Shown piece after piece: positions 28,669 through 37,145 of a DNA stretch of 64,000 nt. This stretch comes from Prorocentrum cordatum (lineage: Eukaryota; Sar; Dinophyceae; Prorocentrales; Prorocentraceae): the NCBI GenBank assembly GCA_963575745.1, contig CAUYUJ010017982.1, positions 201,913-265,912 on the forward strand, in the 5' to 3' direction. The first letter of the stretch is position 1; every line of letters starts with the position of its first letter. The translations under genes and the position numbers were made by a program. Under the pieces are notes generated by a model. That model did no database searches. It was not told the DNA's origin and saw only the letters and a list, made by a program, of their open reading frames with translations.

Positions 28669-31600
28669 TCAATCACACAACTTATCGCTGAAATAGGCCT
28701 GCAAAACCCGTGGGAGTGCTGCGATGACGCACTCTGCAGCGGAGAGTTCCGTATCCGTCACTGTGGACCCGTCTTGGAGAGCGAAGGAGCAAACGTAAAC
28801 GTCTTTGAAGATAATCTGTGGGGACTCACTGAAGGAAGAGGTAGGCGAGAGATGGGAGAATCGAGAACGCAGTCCAATCTGAATCCAAGCTCCACTTCCT
28901 GCTCCCAGGCTGCACACACCACCATCAAAGCCCGCTTTGATGAGGCAAGGTTCATAGCATGACTGTTCGTATGGCTGCAACTGGTACTGTTCGTTCGTGT
29001 ATTGGTGGCCCTCGCGGGCCTGGTGGGTAAGGAGGTCGGCTTTCTCATTCCATTCCCGAAACTCATGTTTGAAAAGATCGCGTCCTGCTTCAGCAGGTCT
29101 CACACCATACATACAACACATTCCTTCCAAAGCATTAATCATATTATCAACACGTCTCTGGTATAAGTGATTATCTGCCTTCCAGAGGCCGCAGAGCCAG
29201 CAAATGATAAGAAGAGAATCTCCAGTGATCTCCAACGGCACGCCTCCTGAAGTCACGTCCCAACACGTGCTCTTCATGTTGTGGATTGCCAATCTCTTAC
29301 TGAATCGCAGGCGTGCAGCGGGAGAATCATCCTCTGTAGCAACATACTCCTCATTACGTTCGGCCAGAAAAACGGGGGCGTTACCATCATGGATACCTTT
29401 GCATTTCTTCTGGAAAAGTCTAAGCATAGAGGGTGTACAATGATGAGTTGCAAACTGCATGAAGGCATGATGACCGCCTTGGAATACTTCCCACCACCGT
29501 GGGCCGAAGAACTCATGAAAGGGTGTCTGCCAACAGCGTTGTCCGATCGCTTGCCCTCCTGACCTCCAGCGTTTCATAACTCCACATTCCCTCCACTTTC
29601 CGAATGCCCGAAGGGCTTCTCCCTCAAGTGTGCGCAGCGTATCATAACTTATACCAAAGGCAATCAAACACATGCGTGCATCACTCCATGCTCTATGCTC
29701 CTCCCTCATGTCCTCTCCCTGATACAACCTCTGCGCATACGCCGAGACATCCTTTGCCAGCAGCCACTGAGCTCGGAGAAATCTCTGGACCAAACTGTGG
29801 TACCCAGCTTCTGCGAACCTCAATCTGGCATCGCTGTATCTTCTCTCGTTCCAAGTAGCATGGGATTCGTCTGGTTCTCGGCGGCATCGAAGCATGAAAC
29901 ATAGACACCTGCCCTCAAACGCGTGCAGTGCGTGGAGGCTGTCCTTGTCGGCCGTGCAGCCACCCGCACCGAAAAGGGCAATACTCTGGACCTTCTGCTG
30001 GTATCGTTGGAACTTTTCCTTCAACGACGTGCTTGTGTTCCGAAAATATCCTGCCTGGGAGTAAAATGTCCGACGAGCCGCCTCAATCCTCGAGTCCACA
30101 TCGAGGTGCGAGGAATACTTATAATCAGAGAACAACTGGACGCCTAGAACCGTCATCTCAGTAACACGTCTGAACCGCATAACATCATTCTGGAAGGGTA
30201 CAAGTAAGTCGGCTGAAGAAAGGATCAGCCCCTCGGCATCTCTCGCGGCGTCGGCACCGAAGACCATGTAGAGCAAGCTAGAGGGTTTCCAGCGCATGCC
30301 GAAATCATGGAGTCTAACCGTAAGGTCGTGAATCATGCGTGCCAATTCTTCCCTGCTTCGTGCCAAGATGTAGCAATTGTCTGCCCATACGAAGTGATTG
30401 ACGACCGACGTGTAGGACGATTTGCCAGACTCCATGGAATCCCCAGTTTTAAAACACACTTGATAACCTATGTTCTGTGTATCCCACTGTCGGAAGGTTT
30501 CCTGCCACATCGCAGCAATAATAAGGTTGAACCCTAGGGGTCCCTCGGCACCGCCCGTTCTAATACATCTATCCCATCTCACACTCTCCACCTCGATACT
30601 TTCATGGCAAACCGTCCCCACACTGTCACATAGTGGATCGAGAAAAGCATATTGAAGATGATAAGGTACATGTGCGTGCTGTAAACCCCGTCTAACATTG
30701 GCTACCGTGCAATGGTCGAAGGCTTGTAGGATATCTGCATTGGCCAGATGTGCTGTTTCCCCCTTCCCCCATGTAGAGGCATGCTGTCCGATGTGTTTCA
30801 AGCTCGCCGTGATCTCGTTCGTGGTGCGGTTAGATTGGAAGCCGTAAAGACCGAGAGGGCGAAAGAGACCGTTTCGCTCGACATGTTGTTCCACCAAGAT
30901 AACGATACATGTGCTGTACCATCGTGCAATAGCGTTCTGCATACATAGAAGCCTACCGTCCCTAAGATCCGTGATGCCAGGAAGCTTGGGCATAAAGGAG
31001 ATGAGGATATCACGCCATGAGGAGGGATACGGTGTGCGCATGTGTAGTATATCGTTGAACAAGCGTCGGATATTGCGCAATACCGTCCAAGGGAGACACT
31101 TTAACACCTCACACGGTACTCGATCTGGCCCTGTGGCTCGTTGTGTACGGAGACGCGCCCGCCCACGTCCGAGTAATGCCATAGTGATGGTCGAATACGT
31201 GCTGCTACCGAGCTCCTCCCTCGCCTTCCCCTTGATCTCCTCCATCATACTAGCGTTCTCCTCCCGCATCTGATCCGATGAAAGCTTATTTCTGCAGAAA
31301 CTGTCGAGCTCCTTCCTCCAGACCTCCCTGTCCTCCGTCTCCTGGCCCTCCACCACCAAGTGTTTAATATAATGACGAATCTTTCGACGATTGAGGGGAC
31401 ACTTCCAGGCTGCAACCTCTCTGCGATACCGACGGCGATGTAGATTAAGCTCACTCCTGAGACGTTTCTTTTCCTCTGGAGTCGTGCCTGGCGGTAGTTC
31501 CCGCCATCTCTCCAAAAGACGAGTGAGCTCGATCGGCCTCACAGGTGGCCTCTGCTTGCCGCTCTGCGTCGTGGTAAAGTCCACGTCAGGAGCAGCAACA

Positions 31601-32631
31601 AAAGACTGGATGAGCGTGCAAGGTAAGCTGGCTGGCTCCATCTCGAGAGAACGTGCGGGAATCCCACGAAACACAACATCTCCCAAGCTCCGATCCACCC
31701 TCCTCCTGGCATTGAACTCATCACCCCATGTCACGCATCGATATCCTACCAAAGAGGGCGCCGGCGGCTCTGCCCGCTCCCTGTGGTCACGTCGCACAAT
31801 CACACGGCCAGGCGATGCAAACAGCCCAGTTAGAAGTGCATGATCACTTAATCGACTCCTATTCCTCCTTCCTCCTCTTGCGTAACACCAAGAAACTTCA
31901 CACTCAGAGCACTCCCAGCGGCTGGGCACCAAGATGTAATCTAGCACTTTCTGAATTCGTCCGAAGCTACGTTGTTCGCCCCACGCTTCCCAAGTAGGAC
32001 GCCTATCTGCAGAAAAGGTATTGGCCGCCTTAAACATGTGGGTCTGCATGAACCCCAGGAGCATCTCCATCATCCTCCTCCTCCTGTTGATACGCTCCCT
32101 CTCCTCCGTACCACATGCCAAGGTCCTGACCTCCTTCCTCAAGCCCTCTCCCGTAGCAAGATACAATTCCCCATTACATTCTAACTCACATAGTGGCGGT
32201 AGCTCAACATTCCCGTCAAGCAAACAAACAAAGCTGGCCTGGCTATACCTGTGTCTGAGGCTTGTGAAAGTGGCAGAGACACGCTCAAGCGTGAGTTCAT
32301 ACTCCGCTTCGCAATCTTCTCGATGAGAATCGGGCAGATAAAGAGAGCAGACAACCAAGGGCGAGATGGAAGTACCGAACACACCAATGGCGAATCTAGA
32401 AAAGGTAGTAATGAATTCCCTGGACGTCGAGGCCCAACTTCGATCGAAGATGAGCCCCGCCTTCCTGCAGGCACTGTGCTTGATCTGCCATCCGAGACGG
32501 GCGGCATCTGCATGAATTATATTCTGGGCCTCCTGAAGCGCGAACAGGCCGCCACATGCACGCATATGGTTGAGCGCCTCCACGCCTCTGAAGTTGTTCT
32601 CACCAGCCTTGTCGAGGTTCCAGCACCCCAA
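28669..32631 (-). CDS. LINE ORF2: endonuclease, reverse transcriptase, permuted RNase H
   Basis: 1320 codons, uninterrupted. Residues 1-265 form an exonuclease-endonuclease-phosphatase domain: N5 in MGCWNLD, E34 in LQEAQ, D139-x-N141 in LLDGNVE, S262-D263-H264. The RT spans roughly 500-800: motif A ADILQAFDHC (D633), motif B GGAEGPLGFN, motif C HFVWADNCYI at 749-752 (30,376-30,387), with Asn where most LINEs have the second Asp. The C-terminus carries RNase H-like blocks in permuted order: ITGDSLLII (D1138), HEFREWNEKAD (H1189, N1195, D1199), then FDGGVCSLG (D1236) and AAECVIAAL (E1300). The expected role is nicking target DNA and copying the element RNA into it. The ATG at 32,631 lies 30 bases after the ORF1 stop, so reinitiation or read-through is likely. 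Reads as functional, though activity is unproven. Confidence 0.9.
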   Translation of the reverse strand: MGCWNLDKAGENNFRGVEALNHMRACGGLFALQEAQNIIHADAARLGWQIKHSACRKAGLIFDRSWASTSREFITTFSRFAIGVFGTSISPLVVCSLYLPDSHREDCEAEYELTLERVSATFTSLRHRYSQASFVCLLDGNVELPPLCELECNGELYLATGEGLRKEVRTLACGTEERERINRRRRMMEMLLGFMQTHMFKAANTFSADRRPTWEAWGEQRSFGRIQKVLDYILVPSRWECSECEVSWCYARGGRRNRSRLSDHALLTGLFASPGRVIVRRDHRERAEPPAPSLVGYRCVTWGDEFNARRRVDRSLGDVVFRGIPARSLEMEPASLPCTLIQSFVAAPDVDFTTTQSGKQRPPVRPIELTRLLERWRELPPGTTPEEKKRLRSELNLHRRRYRREVAAWKCPLNRRKIRHYIKHLVVEGQETEDREVWRKELDSFCRNKLSSDQMREENASMMEEIKGKAREELGSSTYSTITMALLGRGRARLRTQRATGPDRVPCEVLKCLPWTVLRNIRRLFNDILHMRTPYPSSWRDILISFMPKLPGITDLRDGRLLCMQNAIARWYSTCIVILVEQHVERNGLFRPLGLYGFQSNRTTNEITASLKHIGQHASTWGKGETAHLANADILQAFDHCTVANVRRGLQHAHVPYHLQYAFLDPLCDSVGTVCHESIEVESVRWDRCIRTGGAEGPLGFNLIIAAMWQETFRQWDTQNIGYQVCFKTGDSMESGKSSYTSVVNHFVWADNCYILARSREELARMIHDLTVRLHDFGMRWKPSSLLYMVFGADAARDAEGLILSSADLLVPFQNDVMRFRRVTEMTVLGVQLFSDYKYSSHLDVDSRIEAARRTFYSQAGYFRNTSTSLKEKFQRYQQKVQSIALFGAGGCTADKDSLHALHAFEGRCLCFMLRCRREPDESHATWNERRYSDARLRFAEAGYHSLVQRFLRAQWLLAKDVSAYAQRLYQGEDMREEHRAWSDARMCLIAFGISYDTLRTLEGEALRAFGKWRECGVMKRWRSGGQAIGQRCWQTPFHEFFGPRWWEVFQGGHHAFMQFATHHCTPSMLRLFQKKCKGIHDGNAPVFLAERNEEYVATEDDSPAARLRFSKRLAIHNMKSTCWDVTSGGVPLEITGDSLLIICWLCGLWKADNHLYQRRVDNMINALEGMCCMYGVRPAEAGRDLFKHEFREWNEKADLLTHQAREGHQYTNEQYQLQPYEQSCYEPCLIKAGFDGGVCSLGAGSGAWIQIGLRSRFSHLSPTSSFSESPQIIFKDVYVCSFALQDGSTVTDTELSAAECVIAALPRVLQAYFSDKLCD

Positions 32632-32661
32632 CTTGATCCCCGACAGCCGGTGCCGATTCGG

Positions 32662-33729
32662 TCACACCTTGCGATTGACCTCGACCTCGAAGTCCGTCGC
32701 TGTGATCGTCAGACTTGGGAACTTCACCTGAAGCTGGCCCCACTGCGTCTCAAGGATAGTCCACGTCTGGGCTGCTCCGAATTCAGCAATACAGATCGGG
32801 CGGAGGAGTCGGTCGCCCTGAGCCTTGACCCACATGTTCGATTTCGGGGGGCCGACCTCTCCCCGCACCTCCAGGACCAATCCGTGACGCTGGCACACGT
32901 TGCGCCAGGCCCCGCAGAAGCGACCAACTGCACGAACATGGTCGCGCTTCCAAGGAGCTGATTCGATATTGAAACGTAGCTGAGTCGGGTCGATGACCTG
33001 CGTCATGCCCGCGATGAGCACGCTGGGTTCTGGAATAGTCGCCCCTTCTGACAAGGGGGCACGCTGTGCAGTGGGAGTCACAATGATCCTGAGGAGCTTC
33101 TGAAAGCGATATAACACCTCTCGATCCGTGAATGGAAGAAACTTGATGCGACAACTGCCGAACATGTATCGACCTGCATTGATACGTTCTGTCCCCTCCT
33201 TGCTAAGAAAGGCCTGGTCATCTGAGGCAATAACTTTGGATATATTGTCAATGAGTATCATGGCGTCGTCGGCAGTCAACATTTGAGCACAACGATTCTG
33301 ATGATTGGCCCAATCCGTGACCCACCCCTTGACCTCGATGTATGTTGGAGAGAACTGGTTCCTGCCCCCGCCACCTCCGCCGCCCCCATCAGCGGGGCCA
33401 CTCCCAGCACTGAAGGTAGATACCGCACTCCCATTCTGAACCGTTTTTAATGTTTTCTCGAGTTCATCCATACGTTTATCCGTTTCATCCATACGTTTAG
33501 TGTGTTCTGCTAAAACTCCGTCCATCCTCTTGATGTCTGTCTTAGTGGCCTCCACAGTCTCACGGATGTCGTCGCCTACGTCTTCCTGTTTGAACATCCC
33601 CTCGATCACCAATCGCTGGAAGGGGTCAGTGAATTGTGCAAGCGTCTGGGTCCTGCGCGCCTGGACATCAGGACCTCGCTGTCTCTTGGTACCCGCAGTA
33701 GCAGCAGCTGCATCCACGGAGCTCGACAT
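32662..33729 (-). CDS. LINE ORF1: nucleic-acid-binding protein with coiled coil
   Basis: 355 codons from the ATG at 33,729 (MSSSVDAAAATAG); the frame also runs upstream into copia sequence, so that ATG is the likely LINE start. Residues about 53-98 have heptad-like hydrophobics (IRETVEATKTDIKRMDGVLA, then KRMDETDKRMDELEKTLKTV), predicting a coiled coil for oligomerisation. A Gly-rich linker follows near 113-121. The C-terminal ~230 residues look like a folded domain (PTYIEVKGWVTDWAN, ADDAMILIDNISKVIAS, CRIKFLPFTDREVLYRFQKL) and could be RRM-like. The layout of coiled coil plus RNA-binding domain is that of LINE ORF1 proteins, which package element RNA. Confidence 0.8.
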   Translation of the reverse strand: MSSSVDAAAATAGTKRQRGPDVQARRTQTLAQFTDPFQRLVIEGMFKQEDVGDDIRETVEATKTDIKRMDGVLAEHTKRMDETDKRMDELEKTLKTVQNGSAVSTFSAGSGPADGGGGGGGGRNQFSPTYIEVKGWVTDWANHQNRCAQMLTADDAMILIDNISKVIASDDQAFLSKEGTERINAGRYMFGSCRIKFLPFTDREVLYRFQKLLRIIVTPTAQRAPLSEGATIPEPSVLIAGMTQVIDPTQLRFNIESAPWKRDHVRAVGRFCGAWRNVCQRHGLVLEVRGEVGPPKSNMWVKAQGDRLLRPICIAEFGAAQTWTILETQWGQLQVKFPSLTITATDFEVEVNRKV

Positions 33730-33745
33730 GATTCCGACGTCGCCT

Positions 33746-35914
33746 TTAAGGATATCTTGGATCCTCGTTTCGAATCTGCCCCCGGAGCTCGCCCCGGTCG
33801 GCCCGGGCCGGCGAATCCCACCCCGCGGTGAGGTCTCGGCTCGGTTCTTGCCCAACCTTTCCCCCGAGCCTCTGAACCTCGGGGGGCGTCCTAAGAGGAG
33901 AGAAGACCTCAAAGAAAGTGGTGTGAGCTTTAATCCGCCCGGGCTTCTCGGGTCTCGGAGCGCGACCCTCTTCACCTCGCATGCCCGAGGCCATGATCTC
34001 GAGAGCTTCTCGAACCCTCTCGTTGCACTGGACCTCTCGATCGCCGTTGGTGGCATCTCTGTCGGCCCACTCGGGCCCAGCAAAGTCGGCGGCCACCGGC
34101 CCCCCAGGGGGCCGCTGTTCTCCTAACTTGGCCCAAAGATCCGAGGTGGTCACTGAAAAATACGCGCGTGGCTGACATGGAATAGGACTTGGAGGAGAGG
34201 AAGGAGGAGGGTGGCTCAACGTGCCCCGCCAGGGGCATATCGCAAGAAAAAGAAGCATGCGGGCAGCCACAGAAACTGCTGGCCAGTCTGGGAGCTGGAC
34301 TGGCTCTCCGACCTTCCGTCGGAGGAAAGCTCGAAAAGGAACCTCTCTGACGAGCTCCCAGGTCTGCTCGACCGTCGGCTCCTCGGCAATGGTCGCCAAG
34401 GTAGCTGTGGCGGTGGTAGTCGTCGTCTCCTGCGAGTTGGCTGCCGGCACAAAGGACTCTGGAGCCGGGGGCCACTCTGCTCCCGCTGGCCACCCTGGAG
34501 GTGGGTAGTCGGGAAGCGGCGGGTTTGCGCTCGCCTGCGCCGCTGCCGCCTGTCCCGCTGCAGCCGCCTCCGCCTGCTGAAGCAGAGCTGCCTGCGCTCG
34601 CGCTTGAACCAGTAGCTGTTGCTGATCTGGTTGAGGAGGATGGACCGGGAGAGGTGGTCCATGATGGGGCTGCTCCAGCGGGTTGGGTCGTGTGCTGCTC
34701 GAGGCTCCGTTCCCCTGAGCCGTCGTCTGCCACGGGTCGGTCAGCGCTGAGCTCGGAATCGCTCCCGAATTCAGCACCTGGGCAATGGCGGACACCGCCG
34801 TTCCCACGCTCACCATCATGTAGCCCATCTGCCCCATCGCCATCTCGATGCTTCCCAACGTCTGGGAGAGGGTGTTGACTGACTCCTGGAGCGTATCGAT
34901 CGCCTCGCCGAACGTCTCCATGGTCCCCAGGATCCGCTGGATGTGGCGCAGGCTGAGGAAGATCTGTCGTAGTCCCTCCTGGGTCTGAGAAGGCGTGTTC
35001 TCGGCGAGAGTGATTACCTGAAACATTATGTCGACCACCTCCTGCACCTTCCCACGGGATCGAACTCCCTCCGGAAGTCCTTGTAGTTGCCACTGCAGTC
35101 CCTGCAACAGCTGAGACAAGGAGTTGACTGTCTGAAGAGCCGCACCTCCTTCGCATAATCCCGGGTCCGACCGCAGAAACTCCAGCGTCTCCTGGGCTGC
35201 GTCGGCGGCCCGTCGAGCTGCCTCTGCTGCCGTGGGCTGACGTTGTTCTTGCTGACCTGCCGCCCTCGGGATCCACGCGAGACGAGTGCCGCACAATGAG
35301 CACTTGCTCCCACTGCCATGCTGGTTCCCGTAGTAGCGAATCGCGTGCTGAGGGTGATTGCGCTGAGGGGGTGGCTGGGCTGACCCCGTCACTGGGGGCG
35401 GCTTCGCTGGCGCGGATCTCGTCCTCCCTGCCGCCCCCGGAGCTATCGGGGGAGGCGGCGCGGCCGCCGCTGCTGCCGCTGTCCTCTCTTGGCCGGCGGG
35501 CTGCGTCTGGGGCGCCATCGGAGGCTGACCGAAACCCGCTGGAGCTGCGGGTAGCCGATGTCTCGGGTGAGCTGCCGTCGTCCGCGGCCCCAGTGGGCCC
35601 GAACCCGAGGATGACCCTGGCCCCTGAGGCGCTGCCGGCGCCCGGGGCATCGCCACGTCGAGTGGCGCCGCCGAGCCTGTCACACTCAGCTGAGGCTCGC
35701 TGGTGGGAGAGTCCTGCGTCTCCGTCAGCTCTGCCGCCGAGCCTGCTGCTGCCTGAGAGCCCGCCGTCGTCGCGTCGAGCGTCTCCGACGAGATGTCCGA
35801 GCTGACCTCGTACAGCTCCTGAGTGGCCTTCTGGGCCCCAGGAGGCTTCTTCCCTCCGCCCTGCACCGGCTCGCACCAGAGCATGAGCGTCAGCGAAACT
35901 CCGAGGATCATCAT
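33746..35914 (-). CDS. Copia accessory region (second ORF) between protease and integrase
   Basis: Open for over 700 codons from ATG 35,914. It begins with a hydrophobic segment (MMILGVSLTLMLWCEP), then a long Ala/Pro/Ser/Gln-rich region, then a Cys pair KCSLCGTRLAWIPR with the preceding IRYYGNQHGSGS (about residues 190-220). Next comes a helical, hydrophobic-heptad stretch (LRQIFLSLRHIQRILGTMET to AMGQMGYMMVSVGTAVSAIA, about 305-380), and the ORF ends with FFEVFSPLRTPPEVQRLGG and DLTAGWDSPARADRGELRGQ, the conserved pol region cut by the LINE. The upstream ORF stops at TGA overlapping this ATG (ATGA). It could be part of a longer ancestral polyprotein that lost its frame, or a separately initiated product. 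The reading frame itself is intact. Confidence 0.6.
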   Translation of the reverse strand: MMILGVSLTLMLWCEPVQGGGKKPPGAQKATQELYEVSSDISSETLDATTAGSQAAAGSAAELTETQDSPTSEPQLSVTGSAAPLDVAMPRAPAAPQGPGSSSGSGPLGPRTTAAHPRHRLPAAPAGFGQPPMAPQTQPAGQERTAAAAAAAPPPPIAPGAAGRTRSAPAKPPPVTGSAQPPPQRNHPQHAIRYYGNQHGSGSKCSLCGTRLAWIPRAAGQQEQRQPTAAEAARRAADAAQETLEFLRSDPGLCEGGAALQTVNSLSQLLQGLQWQLQGLPEGVRSRGKVQEVVDIMFQVITLAENTPSQTQEGLRQIFLSLRHIQRILGTMETFGEAIDTLQESVNTLSQTLGSIEMAMGQMGYMMVSVGTAVSAIAQVLNSGAIPSSALTDPWQTTAQGNGASSSTRPNPLEQPHHGPPLPVHPPQPDQQQLLVQARAQAALLQQAEAAAAGQAAAAQASANPPLPDYPPPGWPAGAEWPPAPESFVPAANSQETTTTTATATLATIAEEPTVEQTWELVREVPFRAFLRRKVGEPVQLPDWPAVSVAARMLLFLAICPWRGTLSHPPPSSPPSPIPCQPRAYFSVTTSDLWAKLGEQRPPGGPVAADFAGPEWADRDATNGDREVQCNERVREALEIMASGMRGEEGRAPRPEKPGRIKAHTTFFEVFSPLRTPPEVQRLGGKVGQEPSRDLTAGWDSPARADRGELRGQIRNEDPRYP

Positions 35915-36845
35915 GAAACTGACTGCTGAAAAGGTTGGGTGTCAAACCCGAGCGGCGAATGGAAGGTTTGTAACCACTGACCGAATGGCGGCTCGAGCCA
36001 AAACAGGCTACGCGGAGACAGCTTGGGGCCCTCGTCAGAACCGCAGCGGCTCCCAAAGACGAACCCCAGCCCGACCGCCCCAAGACATATGACCCACGGG
36101 TCCTTGTTCCCCACGTACTGCTGGATGGCCTGCTCCTTAGCTGTCGCGATGGATCCCGAGGCCCGAGCGAGTTCTGCGGAGGCCCGCTGAGGCCGTGACC
36201 AGTTGAACCCGATGATGACGACGCCTGCGTGCACCAACATGCCCCGTGGTCTATCAAGATCCTGACCGTCTTCTGGTTTATGAAAGCGTTGAGTGATAAT
36301 GATGACGGTGAGGTATATGAGGAAGACAGTGCTGAGGAGGAGGGGAATTACGTACTGTGCTAGCTCGCCATCAGCTCCGAGCTCGGGCGCACGGTCTGCT
36401 GCCCGCAGTGCAAAAGACTGCGCGTCAAGGAACGGATGCTTTCGTAGAGCCGAACTCGGAGCGTCTGTGACTCCGTTCACGCTGCGAACGACGTCGGCCA
36501 TCCGATGTCCTGAGCTCAGGCGAGTCAGCCCAATCTCCTTTTGGAGGGTGGCTGACGAGAGCAAGTTCCTCGGCAGATCGATGGCGCTGCCGAGAAAATC
36601 CCAAATATTCACACTGATGATGTGTGCGGCATCTTCCTCGATGACCGTAGTCTCCACAATGCCCAGGATACCGCCAAGGTACATGGGAAACAAAACTGTG
36701 CCGACTACCTTCGCCTCACCGCCCGCTCCGCGGGTACTCTTCGGTTCAAGCTCGAGACACCAGCGTGAACTGTAAACCATGCTTGGCCAGTGCCTTCGAT
36801 TCTTTGTTAAGAGCCAGCCTGCCGACGACGTCGCTCCCCGCACCT
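35911..36845 (-). pseudogene. Copia protease C-terminal part plus membrane-like segment
   Basis: The first part (GAGGEAKVVGTVLFPMYLGG, VETTVIEEDAAHIISVNIWD, FLGSAIDLP) continues the retropepsin-like fold begun upstream. It is followed by two hydrophobic stretches: YVIPLLLSTVFLIYLTVIII, about 20 residues with no charge, and PWVICLGAVGLGFVFG. These look like transmembrane helices, unusual in a pol polyprotein. The frame ends in QQSVS and a TGA that overlaps the ATG of the next ORF. Entry into this frame requires a shift at about 36,765 relative to the active-site segment. Confidence 0.6.
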
Positions 36846-37005
36846 GGATCGACGAGGCCCTGGGTGGCGGAGGCGTTCAGGAAGATGGCCCCGGCCCCCT
36901 GCTGCGCCTCCTGCAGCTTGGCCAGGTCTGCGGGCAGGTTGACCGGGTAGCTGTAGCCGTCGAACGCGTAGCCGTTGATGCCGCGCCGGTCGTAGAGGAA
37001 AGAGA
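36760..37005 (-). pseudogene. Copia protease active-site segment, altered D-P-G
   Basis: The minus-strand frame reads YDRRGINGYAFDGYSYP, then ATQGLVDPGAGSDVVGRLAL and NKESKALAKHGL. Retropepsin-like proteases have D-S/T-G at this position. Here the middle residue is Pro (CCA, one base from TCA Ser), probably inactivating. The segment is in a different frame from both gag (37,146 onward) and the protease C-terminal part. Confidence 0.65.
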
Positions 37006-37006
37006 G

Positions 37007-37145
37007 CTATGCACATACACCGATTCTGGTCAGGCCAATCCTGAGCCCAGGATCGGTGCATATGCACTCCTGCCTTGGCCGGGAAGGCATATGCACCGAT
37101 CATGCGCCCAAGATGGGCCTGGCCAGAATCGACGCATGTGCATAG
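37007..37145. mobile_element. 139-bp foldback (MITE-like) element inserted in gag
   Basis: The two arms, about 60 bases each, are inverted copies: ctatgcacat...cgattctgg and its complement ccagaatcga...atgtgcatag, continuing inwards to cggtgcatatgc / gcatatgcaccg around a loop of about 20 bases. TA lies just inside each end (c-TA-tgc, gca-TA-g), as expected for a TA target duplication. Removing the element plus one TA takes out 135 bases, exactly 45 codons, and the gag frame reads through the insert without a stop. No transposase is present; the element would be non-autonomous. Confidence 0.8.

Larger units (their letters stand above)
28612..33745 (-). mobile_element. Nested non-LTR retrotransposon (LINE), apparently intact
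   Basis: About 5.1 kb, same orientation as the host copia element, with two complete ORFs separated by 30 bases, a very short 5' leader and a 3' tail ending in TG/AC-rich sequence (ttgatgtacacacacc on the minus strand) without poly-A. Base composition is more AT-rich than the surrounding DNA, consistent with a different origin. Boundaries are inferred from where copia coding sequence stops and resumes. A possible target duplication is cctta at both ends, but this is weak. No frameshift or premature stop is seen, so this is the youngest large insertion in the window. Confidence 0.85.

Noticed and set aside
33972-36257. 761-codon minus-strand frame overlapping the copia accessory region
   Set aside because: Gly/Ser/Arg-rich shadow of the adjacent frame, which has the recognisable Cys pair and the conserved GWD block.
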